NCBI GenBank assembly: GCA_030638385.1
Contig: DAOWES010000222.1
Location: forward strand, 1-15,498
Source of the DNA: Candidatus Cloacimonadota bacterium
Lineage (GTDB): Bacteria; Cloacimonadota; Cloacimonadia; Cloacimonadales; TCS61
Direction of reading: 5' to 3'
Length of the DNA stretch: 15,498 nucleotides
Position 1 is the first letter of the stretch, and each line of letters starts with the position of its first letter. The notes below the pieces were generated by a model, which had not been told where the DNA came from, made no database searches, and saw only the letters and a list, made by a program, of their open reading frames with translations. The position numbers and the translations under genes are program-made. This document shows, one piece after another, positions 6,475 through 14,769 of this stretch.

Positions 6475-7089
6475 ATGAAAAAACCAATCATCATTGGTAT
6501 TGCCGGAGGAACAGCTTCGGGAAAAACATCAATTGCCAATTCTATTCGCCAAGAATTTCAAAGTAACTCAACCATCTTAAAACACGATAATTATTATCGT
6601 AATTTTAGTGATATGTCTTTTGAAGAAAGATGTAATCTAAACTACGATCACCCAAATACTTATGAGACGTCATTACTCATCAAGCACCTTAAGGAACTAA
6701 AACTTAATACCCCCATCGAAACTCCTATCTATAGTTTTGAGGAGCACCTAAGAACAGAAAGAACAAAAAAGCTATTACCAACTCCCATCATTATTATTGA
6801 AGGTATTTTGGTATTTGAAAATAGTGAGTTACGTGACCTCATGGATATAAAAATATTTGTAGATACTGATGCTGATGTGCGAATTTTACGACGCATAGAA
6901 CGAGACATGAACGAGCGTGGCAGAGATTTATCCTCCATCATGCAGCAATATCGAGATACTGTCCGACCAATGCATATTGAATTTGTGGAGCCCAGTAAAA
7001 GATTTGCTGATGTAATTATTCCACGTGGCGGAGCAAATAAAATTGGTGTAGAAATGATCTTAGCCCGAATCAAATCAATATTAGATTAA
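6475..7089 (+). CDS. udk: Uridine kinase
   Basis: Phosphorylates uridine and cytidine to UMP and CMP using a nucleoside triphosphate, the pyrimidine salvage step; cytoplasmic. The 204-residue length is normal for the family. Seen: P-loop GGTASGKT (11-18), substrate-loop HDNYY (37-41), NYDHPNTYE (56-64), IEGILVF (108-114), FVDTDADVRILRRIERD (128-144) and the lid region ERGRD (147-151) followed by YRDTVRPMHIEFVEPSK. All match bacterial Udk and separate it from phosphoribulokinase and pantothenate kinase. AGAGGAG precedes the ATG at good spacing. It is followed after 52 bases by the DUF4139 gene on the same strand; the two share no obvious pathway. Confidence 0.95.
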   Translation: MKKPIIIGIAGGTASGKTSIANSIRQEFQSNSTILKHDNYYRNFSDMSFEERCNLNYDHPNTYETSLLIKHLKELKLNTPIETPIYSFEEHLRTERTKKLLPTPIIIIEGILVFENSELRDLMDIKIFVDTDADVRILRRIERDMNERGRDLSSIMQQYRDTVRPMHIEFVEPSKRFADVIIPRGGANKIGVEMILARIKSILD

Positions 7090-7141
7090 TTCTTGCCAAC
7101 TATTTCATTTTCACAATGTTTGCAAAGGAAAGGAGAAAATT

Positions 7142-8476
7142 ATGAAGAAAGCATTTTTATTTAATTTATTTTTACTATTTTCAATTTCGGCCATAGCAAA
7201 TCAAGTAACTGTCTATAATGAAAATTTTTCATTAATTCGAACCAATATCAATCTTAAATTAAATCAGGGTCTGCAAGATTATTATTATGAAGACATTCCC
7301 TCCACAATTGAACCTAAATCTGTAATCTTCTCTTCCCCCAACACAAACTTACAAATATTTTCTCAGAACTACGAATATGATTTGGCAAATGCAGAGCAAA
7401 TCATGCAAAAATATATCAATGAAAAAGTTGAAATTACTACAGACGAAGAGCATCTTTTCTGTGGTATTTTGCAATTTTCTCACACAAGCACAATAGGCAT
7501 TATTGAAGATACAACCCAAAAACTCATACTAATCAATCGTGAAGAGATTCGCAATATCACGCTGGCCAAACTTCCCGCTAATTTTTATCTGAAACCTACT
7601 TTACATTGGCAACTATCCGCTCCCAAAAAATCTGACTATAAGGCAGAGCTAACTTATTTATGTGGTGGCATGAAATGGGATGCAACATACAATTGTGTTT
7701 GGAATCCCAAAACTAAAAAACTACAAATGAATTCATGGGTTACACTTAAAAATTACTCAGGAAAGTCATTTGAAGATGTGAAATTAAAACTAATTGCCGG
7801 AGACGTAAAGCGAGCTAGATACAGAGGTCAAATGATTTCTTCAGATGATTCATTCACCCGAAAAGCCTTAGCTGCACCCGAATTTTCAGAAAAGGAATTT
7901 CATGATTTTCATCTTTACACGTTGGATAAAAATATATCAATTGCCAATAAGCAAATCAAACAGCTTCAATTATTTCCATCTTTATTAATCAAGGCAAAAC
8001 AAAAATATGAGTACATAACTCATTCAACCAAAATTGCCTCAATAATCTCTTTTACAAATTCGCAAAAATCGGGCTTAGGTTTAGCATTGCCCAAAGGTAC
8101 TATGAAAATATATCAAAAGGATGATGATGACAATAATTTGGAATTTATTGGTGAAGATTTTATTGAGCACACTCCCATTGATGAAGAAATAGACATAACT
8201 ACCGGAAACGCTTTTGACATAACCGGTAAAACAATTATAAAAAGTTCCAAAAAAATCAGTAATAAGATTCGAGAAAAAACCATCTCTGTTTTGCTGAGCA
8301 ATAGCAGTAAGCAGGCAAAGACAATTGATGTAATTCATCATCTCTCGGGGAATTGGGAAATACTTTCACATAATTTGAATTATGAGAAAATTGATGCATA
8401 TCGGATAAAGTTCCAAAAAAAATTGGCAGCGAACGAAAAATTTGAAATAATTTGGACAGAAAGATCAAAATATTAA
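7142..8476 (+). CDS. Secreted DUF4139-domain protein
   Basis: The product (444 residues) begins with a signal peptide: KK, a hydrophobic core to about residue 17, and an AIA site with likely cleavage after residue 19. It should therefore be exported to the periplasm or outer surface. The N-terminal part, beginning VTVYNENFSLIRTNINLKL, is the beta-rich region common before DUF4139. The DUF4139 core is at about 168-225, with AELTYLCGGMKWDATYNCVW and, after it, VTLKNYSGKSFEDVKLKLIAGD. The rest is beta-strand-rich. Family members have no established biochemical function; the related 'mucoidy inhibitor A' label comes from distant homologues and should not be read as function. A strong AAAGGAG precedes the ATG. 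It is 18 bases ahead of the GGDEF-like gene, so co-transcription is likely. Confidence 0.83.
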   Translation: MKKAFLFNLFLLFSISAIANQVTVYNENFSLIRTNINLKLNQGLQDYYYEDIPSTIEPKSVIFSSPNTNLQIFSQNYEYDLANAEQIMQKYINEKVEITTDEEHLFCGILQFSHTSTIGIIEDTTQKLILINREEIRNITLAKLPANFYLKPTLHWQLSAPKKSDYKAELTYLCGGMKWDATYNCVWNPKTKKLQMNSWVTLKNYSGKSFEDVKLKLIAGDVKRARYRGQMISSDDSFTRKALAAPEFSEKEFHDFHLYTLDKNISIANKQIKQLQLFPSLLIKAKQKYEYITHSTKIASIISFTNSQKSGLGLALPKGTMKIYQKDDDDNNLEFIGEDFIEHTPIDEEIDITTGNAFDITGKTIIKSSKKISNKIREKTISVLLSNSSKQAKTIDVIHHLSGNWEILSHNLNYEKIDAYRIKFQKKLAANEKFEIIWTERSKY

Positions 8477-8494
8477 AATAGATAAGGAGTAATA

Positions 8495-9442
8495 ATGAAA
8501 TTTGAATTAGCAAATATTCTAAAAATCCAAAAAGATCTTCAAAAAGATTTACCTTTGGAAGAAAATTTATCGAGAATTTTAAAAGATTTTGAGAAGAAAA
8601 TTAAATTTCAAAGTTTAGGTATATTTCTCAAAGTACCAAGAACAGATCTCTACAGATTGAAGATCAGTAGAAACATCAGCCACAGTTTTGCTAAAAACAC
8701 CATTTTCACACAGGCAGATCCGCTCTTGGAAGAATTATCTAAATTTGACCCGATAGAAAATATTGGTCTTGGATTTTTTAAGCTCGAATTTGATTACTCT
8801 CACCTTATTATCAATCCAATTTATTTCAAAGACAAACTATTTGGCTTCTTTTTTATAGACTTAGCTGACGGTAGTTTTTCGGAAGAAGAAATTATTCAAA
8901 TGAATTTCTATACTTCACTAATTAGCATGATCGTGCAAATTCATCTTTTGGAGGAGGAAGTTCATCATCATAAAGGTTTGTATGATATTACCAAAGTTTA
9001 TAATTACAAAACTTTCATTCACAGAACAGATGCATTGCTAGAATTAATGAAGCGTTATAACAGAGATTTTTGTATTGCAATTCTAACTATCGATAATTTC
9101 AATAACCTTGTTCGTTCGGTGGGAAAATATAAAATACATGAAATAATGCAGGAAATTGCTTACTGCATAAAAGGTAATCTTCGAAACACAGATATTATCG
9201 GTCAAATCCATGAAAACAGCTTTGCCATTGCCTTACCGGAAACTTCCAAAAAGAATACAGAAAATACGATTAAGCGCATTGATGAGAGACTAACTCAAAC
9301 TATCGAAATAAATAAAATAACCCGAGGCTGGGGAATATGTGAATATGATGAAAAGAAAAATGATATCATCGCTCTCATAAAACATTCCGAAAATGCCGCA
9401 TTCGAAGCTGTTCGTAAAGAAAAGAATATAGAAGTATATTAG
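8495..9442 (+). CDS. GAF-like plus degenerate GGDEF domain protein
   Basis: A soluble 315-residue protein without membrane segments. Residues about 20-150 resemble a GAF sensor fold (alternating strands, ending in INPIYFKDKLFGFFFIDLADGSFSEEEI, as GAF domains do before the last helix). Residues about 160-315 match a GGDEF fold: VYNYKTFIHRTDALLELMKRYNRDFCIAIL, then LTIDNFNNLVRSVG (198-210) at the metal/nucleotide strand. The signature loop that should read GGDEF is HENSF (239-243), flanked by recognisable GQI and AIALPETS. Loss of the metal-binding and GTP-contact residues predicts no diguanylate cyclase activity; it may bind a nucleotide or act by protein contacts. AAGGAG precedes the ATG. It ends 9 bases from the convergent DUF2851 gene. 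Confidence 0.8.
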   Translation: MKFELANILKIQKDLQKDLPLEENLSRILKDFEKKIKFQSLGIFLKVPRTDLYRLKISRNISHSFAKNTIFTQADPLLEELSKFDPIENIGLGFFKLEFDYSHLIINPIYFKDKLFGFFFIDLADGSFSEEEIIQMNFYTSLISMIVQIHLLEEEVHHHKGLYDITKVYNYKTFIHRTDALLELMKRYNRDFCIAILTIDNFNNLVRSVGKYKIHEIMQEIAYCIKGNLRNTDIIGQIHENSFAIALPETSKKNTENTIKRIDERLTQTIEINKITRGWGICEYDEKKNDIIALIKHSENAAFEAVRKEKNIEVY

Positions 9443-9451
9443 TATTATCCT

Positions 9452-10774
9452 CTACATAAGCTCCAATTGATTTTTCCTATGTTCGTGGCATAATTTACAA
9501 TTGTGATCTTTGCAATATTCAAAATAGATATTCAGCACTCCTTGTTGGAGTGCTGCTTTATTTTTGAAAACTTTCTTTTGGGAAGGTTGCATAAATTTCT
9601 GCATATGATTGATGATATAATTATGAGGAAGAGCATGATAAGAAGTATATATATTGTAGCTACTTTTCTTTAATTTTTCATAGCCGTTTTCTTCAGCAAA
9701 TAGAATAATTAAAGGCAAAATGATATTGAATAAGATTGTATCAATCCTAGTTTTCCCCATCAAATAACGCTCCGGCAAAAGCTCATTTTTACTCCTAAAA
9801 AAGTCATACAACCTTCGATAAAATTCTTTCATCTCTATTTTACTTTCACTAAAGGAAAAAATTCTGACAACTTGGTTAAACAGCGAATTAGAAGCTGCTT
9901 CCCAAATAATATCAATTATCTGTATTATCCTAATTACAGGATGATTTACCGGACGAATGCGAAATAATACCCAATCTATCAAAATTTTTTCTGAGCAGAA
10001 ATCTTGTGTGGAATAAAGATGTATCCATTTATGAATTATCGCTTTGGGAAATGTACTTGGTATATGCTCAATTAGATTACTGCTACAAATAAAAAGTGAA
10101 ATTAATTGTTCCTTTGTCATACCATTCTCACGATATTTCTTTATCATCGGAAACGAAATTTTCCTAGCTAATTGAAGCATTTGGAACTTGTTTTTACTAT
10201 ACCCCAAAGCTTCAAATATCCCCATATAGATTAGTTGATCAAAATCGGACATTACTAATTCGGCCGAAAATCTCTTTATTTTTCTTTCTAATCTTCTTAT
10301 GCCATTATCCAAAAGAAGTTTTTCAGTAACTTCAGAAGAAAGAGCAGCAAAATATCCGCAGAATTCATCTTTTACTTCAAATTTACTTTTTCCATATTTC
10401 TTAATCAATTTACTTATATCACGATCTAGATATTTACTCAGTTCGAGGATTTCGATCAATTTTCCGGATTCATCAATGGTGAATTTTTCATTTGTTTTAT
10501 TTTGATATACCACATGTAAAGCAACATTATTAAAATTCTTATCTTCATGATGCTTATGAGCGATCCAATCATAGGATTTAAGATGAATTTCAATATCTCC
10601 GCGAAAGACTTCATTATCCAATAATATTATTGCATCTTTAAAATCAGGCCCACTAGCAGTATTCCATCGCCCTTGAAATAATATCTTTAAATTTTTCTCA
10701 GAAACAGTTTTAAGATTTGAATTCAGATGCTGTGCATCCCATATATGATAGATAAATTTTTCCGAAATTTCCAT
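9452..10774 (-). CDS. DUF2851 family protein
   Basis: A soluble protein of about 440 residues of a family of unknown function found mainly in Bacteroidota and related phyla. Conserved N-terminal blocks: GRWNTASGPDFKDAII (35-50), GDIEIHLKSYDW (59-70), H73/H75/H76/D78 and NNVALHVVY (82-90). A helical middle follows, and near the C-terminus ALQQGVLNIYFEYC leads into a Cys/His cluster (C-x5-C-x2-C-x-E-H) that may bind metal. The GPDF...IEIH spacing recalls a nuclease-like active site, but this is only a resemblance. Start choice: two in-frame ATGs lie close together (10786 and 10774). The inner one fits the usual MExxEKFIYHIWD-type N-terminus and has a G-rich stretch just ahead; the outer has no SD. 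Transcribed toward, and nearly touching, the GGDEF-like gene. Confidence 0.82.
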   Translation of the reverse strand: MEISEKFIYHIWDAQHLNSNLKTVSEKNLKILFQGRWNTASGPDFKDAIILLDNEVFRGDIEIHLKSYDWIAHKHHEDKNFNNVALHVVYQNKTNEKFTIDESGKLIEILELSKYLDRDISKLIKKYGKSKFEVKDEFCGYFAALSSEVTEKLLLDNGIRRLERKIKRFSAELVMSDFDQLIYMGIFEALGYSKNKFQMLQLARKISFPMIKKYRENGMTKEQLISLFICSSNLIEHIPSTFPKAIIHKWIHLYSTQDFCSEKILIDWVLFRIRPVNHPVIRIIQIIDIIWEAASNSLFNQVVRIFSFSESKIEMKEFYRRLYDFFRSKNELLPERYLMGKTRIDTILFNIILPLIILFAEENGYEKLKKSSYNIYTSYHALPHNYIINHMQKFMQPSQKKVFKNKAALQQGVLNIYFEYCKDHNCKLCHEHRKNQLELM

Positions 10775-10902
10775 TATGCCCCCCATAGTTGGAATAATGA
10801 ATTAAAATTTTCATTCTTTTTGTAAAGAGATTTAAGCGAGGAAAAAAAATATGATCAATTAAGATTCCTTCCTCTCGCACCGCCCCTCTAAGATTCAGCT
10901 TT

Positions 10903-10998
10903 TACGAATCAGCTACGAATCGGCTTTTCGCAGAAAAACGATTTCGATCAAAACGATTTCGACAAAAACGAGATCTATCGCAGAAAAACGATATCTAT
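10903..10998 (+). repeat. Irregular tandem array of AAAACGA-containing units
   Basis: TACGAATC(A/G)GC is tandemly duplicated (10903-10913, 10914-10924). Next are CGCAGAAAAACGATTTCGAT (10929-10948), a 14-base unit CAAAACGATTTCGA (10949-10962), a 16-base unit CAAAAACGAGATCTAT (10963-10978), and CGCAGAAAAACGATATCTAT (10979-10998). The first and last long units agree at 18 of 20 positions and start exactly 50 bases apart. The function is unknown; it could be a decayed dispersed repeat or a protein-binding array. Confidence 0.65.
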
Positions 10999-11016
10999 GA
11001 GGAGAGGGAGATTTCG

Positions 11017-11053
11017 CCCTTCTCCTTGCAGGAAAAGGGGTTAGGGGATGAGG
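11017..11053 (+). repeat. Dispersed palindromic repeat, copy 3
   Basis: CCCTTCTCCTTGCAGGAAAAGG, then GGTTAGGGGATGAGG, followed by TTTTT. It shares the core and GATGAGG tail with copy 2 and with the complement of copy 1, about 4.6 kb away. A GAGGAGAGGG stretch (10999-11008) lies just upstream. Confidence 0.7.
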
Positions 11054-11115
11054 TTTTTAATTGAATGTTTAAACATTATCAATTATGCAGAACTCATATA
11101 CCGTTTAATATTTGG

Positions 11116-11153
11116 AGGTAAAATAAAAAGGGAATAGTTTCCTACTCCCTTTT
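11116..11153 (-). terminator. Rho-independent terminator of the pan operon
   Basis: On the minus strand 11153-11142 (AAAAGGGAGTAG) pairs with 11137-11126 in a 12-bp stem with one G-U pair, closed by a GAAA tetraloop and followed by TTTTTATTTT. It lies 19 bases beyond the panC stop. Confidence 0.9.
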
Positions 11154-11172
11154 ATCTAAATTGCGTTTAGCT

Positions 11173-12012
11173 TTAAATTAATTTTGCATTATCGATTAAT
11201 CTAATTTTACCTACAAAGACGGCCAGCAATATCCGGCAACCGGAATAAGCTTTTTCAGTAGTTTTTAATGTAGTATGATCGACAATTTCGATGTAATCCG
11301 GAACAGCATTACTATCATTTATCAGCTCTGTAATTTTCTTTATTATTACGGTAGCGTCTGTAATTCCTTCATCAAATAATTTCTGCGCCAATTTTAGTGC
11401 TTTATTTAAACAAAGTGCTTTTTCTCGATCTTCAGTTTTTATGTTTTTATTTCGAGAGCTCATCGCCAAACCATCATCCTCGCGAACAATTGAGCACTCC
11501 CTAATTTCAGTTTTAAAATTTAAGTCTCTTACCATCTGCTTTAATACTGTTACTTGCTGAAAATCTTTCTCTCCCATATACATGTAATCCGGGTTAACAA
11601 TATTCATCAGCTTACTCACAATGGTTGTAACACCTCTAAAATGAGTTGGACGTGATTTCCCACAAAGCATTTCCGTAATTTCATCAACCATAACCCAGGT
11701 TTTATAACCATCAGGATACATTTCCGAATTACTGGGAAAAAAAACGTAATCAACCTCCAAATCAGATAACAACTTGAGATCTTTCTCAAAATCTCTTGGA
11801 TATGTATTAAGATCTTCATTTGGAGAAAATTGAGTAGGATTTACATAAATGCTTACAACTACAATATCACACTCTTTTTTGGCAGCTTTCACCAAGCTAA
11901 GATGCCCTTGATGCAGATAGCCCATTGTTGGCACAAAACCTATTGTTTCATTCCAACTCTTGCCAATCTCCTGCATTTGGGAAATTTTTTCAATAATTTG
12001 CAGATTACTCAT
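11173..12012 (-). CDS. panC: Pantothenate synthetase (pantoate--beta-alanine ligase)
   Basis: Joins D-pantoate and beta-alanine to pantothenate with ATP-to-AMP hydrolysis, the last step of vitamin B5 synthesis for CoA; cytoplasmic, usually dimeric. The 279-residue length is normal. Seen: VPTMGYLHQGH (27-37, the HIGH-like ATP motif), YVNPTQFSPNED (56-67, pantoate contact), HFRGVTTIVSKL (124-135), MGEKDFQQ (146-153) and LAMSSRN (182-188, KMSKS-like loop). All catalytic blocks are intact. The ATG lies inside the end of panD (8-base overlap), so translation is probably coupled to the enzyme that supplies its beta-alanine. panB and panE are not in view. Confidence 0.97.
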   Translation of the reverse strand: MSNLQIIEKISQMQEIGKSWNETIGFVPTMGYLHQGHLSLVKAAKKECDIVVVSIYVNPTQFSPNEDLNTYPRDFEKDLKLLSDLEVDYVFFPSNSEMYPDGYKTWVMVDEITEMLCGKSRPTHFRGVTTIVSKLMNIVNPDYMYMGEKDFQQVTVLKQMVRDLNFKTEIRECSIVREDDGLAMSSRNKNIKTEDREKALCLNKALKLAQKLFDEGITDATVIIKKITELINDSNAVPDYIEIVDHTTLKTTEKAYSGCRILLAVFVGKIRLIDNAKLI

Positions 12013-12367
12013 GATTGTAGAATTCTAAATTTTCATCATCTTCTATAACGATTACAGTTGGTTGATGATTTTCGATCTCTTCCGGTGTCATTCTGGCATA
12101 ATTACAGATTATCACCTTATCTCCCAAACTCACCATTCTAGCAGCAGCACCATTTACTCCGATAACCCCCGAACCCGGCTCTCCTTCTATAACATAAGTA
12201 GAAAATCTGTTGCCATTGCTAATATTATAAATATCCACTTTTTCATTCACAAGCATTCCAGATGCTTCCAATAACAATTTATCTACTGTTATACTTCCTA
12301 CATAATTCAAATCTCTTTCTGTAATAGTTACTCTATGTAGTTTTGACAAAAGCATTAATCTTTGCAT
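12005..12367 (-). CDS. panD: Aspartate 1-decarboxylase (pyruvoyl enzyme)
   Basis: Decarboxylates L-aspartate to beta-alanine, the co-substrate of the PanC product; cytoplasmic tetramer. The proenzyme cleaves itself between Gly24 and Ser25 (YVGSITVD) to form the pyruvoyl cofactor. Other family residues present are K9, H11, Y22, NGxRF-TYVI (51-60, substrate arginine region) and GAAARMVSLGD (73-83). The product is 120 residues from the ATG at 12367. That start is chosen over a TTG five codons upstream because MQRLMLLSKLHR is the normal N-terminus and AAGAGG lies ahead of it. Ninety-seven bases separate it from the upstream transporter, enough for an own promoter, though none is clear. Confidence 0.96.
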   Translation of the reverse strand: MQRLMLLSKLHRVTITERDLNYVGSITVDKLLLEASGMLVNEKVDIYNISNGNRFSTYVIEGEPGSGVIGVNGAAARMVSLGDKVIICNYARMTPEEIENHQPTVIVIEDDENLEFYNHE

Positions 12368-12464
12368 TTTTACCTCTTCCAAAATGATTTTTTCTAAATT
12401 TTTTTGATGTCAGTTATTTGTAAACAAATTTGTAAGTTGTTTGATAAATAAATCAGTGCTTACT

Positions 12465-13700
12465 CTATTCATGCCAGTTAATTGCAGTGTATTTACCTTT
12501 TTCTTCATCAACAAAATTTAGCAAAATTAAACCAAGGGCAAAAAAAACAGTAACCGATAAAATAGCCCATTTCTGTTCACCGGTAATTCTTGAAATTTCT
12601 CCATAAATCAGGGGGCCGAAGATTGAAGCAATGCGACCGGTAACAGCATAAAATCCAAAAAATTCTGTCATTTTACTATCTGGCGTGAGCAATGCTAACA
12701 TGGTTCTACTGGTAGATTGACTAGCTCCAATTACAGTTCCCGCCAATGCACCCACAAAATAATATTGTTTAATTGACGAACTAAAGAAAGCAGCCAAAAC
12801 AACAAAAATCCAAATAAATAGAGAAACTGAGATAGTCTTTTTGGCCCCGATTTTATCTGTGATAAATCCAAATAAAAAAGAGCCAATTACAGATGTTAAA
12901 TTTGCAATAATGAAATAGATGATTAATTGTTTTTGATCCATGCCAAAGCGAACTGAACCATAAATTGCCGCAAAACTGATAACAATAATTATCCCATCAT
13001 TGTAGACAAGATAGCTTAAGATAAATTTAATTAACTCTTTAAAGTCCTTCATATGTCGGGCAGTAGTCATTATTCTATGATATGCTGTTTTAAAATAATT
13101 TGTCCGCTTGGAAGGTTTTCTTACCTCACGTAATAGAATAAATGTAAAGAGAGCAAAAACGCCAAAAAACAGTGCAACTACCGGAAATACCAAACGTGTT
13201 TGATTGTTGTGAACTAAAGGCAAGATCATTATTAATGAAATCAAGCCACCAACATAGCCAACTCCCCAACCCAATCCGGAAATTTTTCCCATATTTTCAC
13301 GTGAAGCAACATCAGGTAATAAGGCATTATAAAAAACATTCCCACTATTAAAACCAAAATTGGCGATGATGAAAAACAGCATTCCTAAAAAGACATCACC
13401 AGCTTTAACAAAATATAATAGAGCTGTAAAAATTACAGTTAAATAACAATTTATAAAAAGAAACTTCTTCTTGGAACGTGAATAATCTGCAATTGCTCCA
13501 AAGATAGGTGCTGAAAGTGCCACAAACAACATCGAAATGCTCACAGCTCTTCCCCACAAAGCAGTCCCTAATTCACCTTTATTAACCACTACATTTCGAA
13601 AATAAACACTATAAACAACTGTTACGATGATGGTAGTAAATGATGAATTGGCAAAGTCATACATCAGCCAACCCAAGATATTTTTAGTACTATTTTTCAT
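12465..13700 (-). CDS. UMF1-type MFS transporter (Atg22-like, COG2270)
   Basis: Integral membrane transporter of 411 residues with about twelve predicted membrane helices. The N-terminus GWLMYDFANSSFTTIIVTVVYSVYF (10-34) is the hallmark of the UMF1 branch of the major facilitator superfamily, related to fungal Atg22 vacuolar effluxers. The MFS loop after helix 2 reads GAIADYSRSKKK (63-74), and the equivalent in the second half is FGFITDKIGAKKT. Substrates of bacterial members are not established; an amino-acid role is suggested only by the distant fungal homologues. Its start overlaps the end of recF by 11 bases, and panD follows 97 bases later. Placement beside panD/panC invites the guess of a beta-alanine, aspartate or pantothenate link, but that is context only. 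No strong SD is seen, consistent with coupling to recF. Confidence 0.9.
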   Translation of the reverse strand: MKNSTKNILGWLMYDFANSSFTTIIVTVVYSVYFRNVVVNKGELGTALWGRAVSISMLFVALSAPIFGAIADYSRSKKKFLFINCYLTVIFTALLYFVKAGDVFLGMLFFIIANFGFNSGNVFYNALLPDVASRENMGKISGLGWGVGYVGGLISLIMILPLVHNNQTRLVFPVVALFFGVFALFTFILLREVRKPSKRTNYFKTAYHRIMTTARHMKDFKELIKFILSYLVYNDGIIIVISFAAIYGSVRFGMDQKQLIIYFIIANLTSVIGSFLFGFITDKIGAKKTISVSLFIWIFVVLAAFFSSSIKQYYFVGALAGTVIGASQSTSRTMLALLTPDSKMTEFFGFYAVTGRIASIFGPLIYGEISRITGEQKWAILSVTVFFALGLILLNFVDEEKGKYTAINWHE

Positions 13701-14769
13701 TTAGCAAATTTTCCAAGTCTATTCTTTCCAAATTAAATTTTTCATAAAGTTCAATATTTGGTGTGGCAATAAATATCTGATGTTCCTCTCCCAATAAATC
13801 CATGATTCTCTGTGCTCGGCCACGATCAAGATCAGCTAGAACATCATCAAATATCAGAATTGGTGCTTCCGAATCTTTCCGTTTAATGATATCCGCTTGA
13901 ACCAATCTTGCAGTAATAACTAGCGATCGCTTCTGCCCCTGTGAACCAAAATTCCTAGCAATATTATTATCTATTTTAAAAATTATATCATCTAAATGTG
14001 GCCCTGCAAGTGTTCTTTGCAATCTCATCTCATCCGACTCAATACGTTCTAAATGGTTTGCAAAAGAATTACTAAATTCCTCAAATTCGCTAGTAGGGAA
14101 GGAATGTTTATATTCAACATCAAGATTTTCTCTTTTACCACTAACAAAAAAATATTTTTCGGAAAGCCCGGGAATAAATTCTTTTAAATATTTTTTACGA
14201 CTTATTATTATGCGCGTTCCAATTTCAATAAACTTCGTATCCCAACTTATTTTCTCATTTCTAGAAAAATCTGATTTTAATAAAGCATTTCTTTGCTTTA
14301 AGATACGGTGATACAATCTTAAATCTTCAAGATACTTGTATGATGATTGAGAGATGGCAAGATCGATAAATTTGCGACGATTAGTGGGACCTCCACTAAT
14401 TAAATTTATATCCTCAGGGGAAAAATAGACAACCTTCACATATTGATATAGCTCACTTATTTTTGAAATTTTTGTTCCATCAATTTTAATGAGCTTTTTA
14501 TGGTCATCATTGGCAGCTGTAATTATGTTCTCGAGGTGGTTAAATGAAAATTTAGCTGAGATGCGAAAAAATGCTTTTGAGAAATTTATTAACTCTGAAT
14601 CAGATGCAGAGCGTATTGATTTCCCAAAAGCACAATATGAAATAGCTTCAAGTAAATTTGTCTTTCCGGTGCCGTTTTTTCCAAAAAAAATCGCACCGCC
14701 AGGTTCGAAATTTTTCTCGAACTTATGAATATTTCTAAAATCTATAATCTCTAATTTTGATACACGCAA
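13690..14769 (-). CDS. recF: DNA replication and repair protein RecF
   Basis: SMC/Rad50-like ATPase that with RecO and RecR loads RecA at gapped DNA after replication blocks. The 359-residue length is normal. Seen: N-terminal VSKLEIIDFRNI, Walker A GKNGTGKTN (30-38), the conserved VVYFSPEDINLISGGPTNRRKFID (about 113-136), RTLAGPHLDD, ABC signature FGSQGQKRS (274-282) and Walker B ILIFDDVLADLD (304-315). The start is TTG at 14769, directly abutting the dnaN stop. MRVSKLEI fits the family N-terminus and no better start exists, so translation probably depends on ribosomes finishing dnaN. It overlaps the downstream transporter by 11 bases. dnaN-recF order is ancestral in bacteria. Confidence 0.96.
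   Translation of the reverse strand: MRVSKLEIIDFRNIHKFEKNFEPGGAIFFGKNGTGKTNLLEAISYCAFGKSIRSASDSELINFSKAFFRISAKFSFNHLENIITAANDDHKKLIKIDGTKISKISELYQYVKVVYFSPEDINLISGGPTNRRKFIDLAISQSSYKYLEDLRLYHRILKQRNALLKSDFSRNEKISWDTKFIEIGTRIIISRKKYLKEFIPGLSEKYFFVSGKRENLDVEYKHSFPTSEFEEFSNSFANHLERIESDEMRLQRTLAGPHLDDIIFKIDNNIARNFGSQGQKRSLVITARLVQADIIKRKDSEAPILIFDDVLADLDRGRAQRIMDLLGEEHQIFIATPNIELYEKFNLERIDLENLLNEK

Larger units (their letters stand above)
10787..11114 (-). other. Repeat-rich intergenic gap
   Basis: No credible gene. The AT-rich part next to the DUF2851 start (10787-10860) probably holds that gene's promoter, but no convincing -35/-10 pair could be fixed. Then come an 11-base tandem duplication, an irregular array of AAAACGA-type units, the third palindromic repeat copy, and a 14-base perfect palindrome AATGTTTAAACATT (11064-11077). 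The panC terminator closes the gap on the right. Confidence 0.6.

Noticed and set aside
8081..8513. Three overlapping minus-strand open frames inside the DUF4139 gene
   Set aside because: They lie antisense to a clear gene, have no SD or family resemblance, and arise from AT-rich codon use.
10903..10998. CRISPR-like array
   Set aside because: Units are of unequal length (11-20 bases), have no unique spacers of constant size, and no cas gene is near.
12425..12434. ACAAATTTGT palindrome between the MFS gene and panD as an operator
   Set aside because: Ten AT-rich bases are expected by chance often in this genome, and no promoter could be placed beside it.
14489..14728. Plus-strand open frame antisense to recF
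   Set aside because: It is the complement of the conserved Walker A region of recF and has no independent coding signal.
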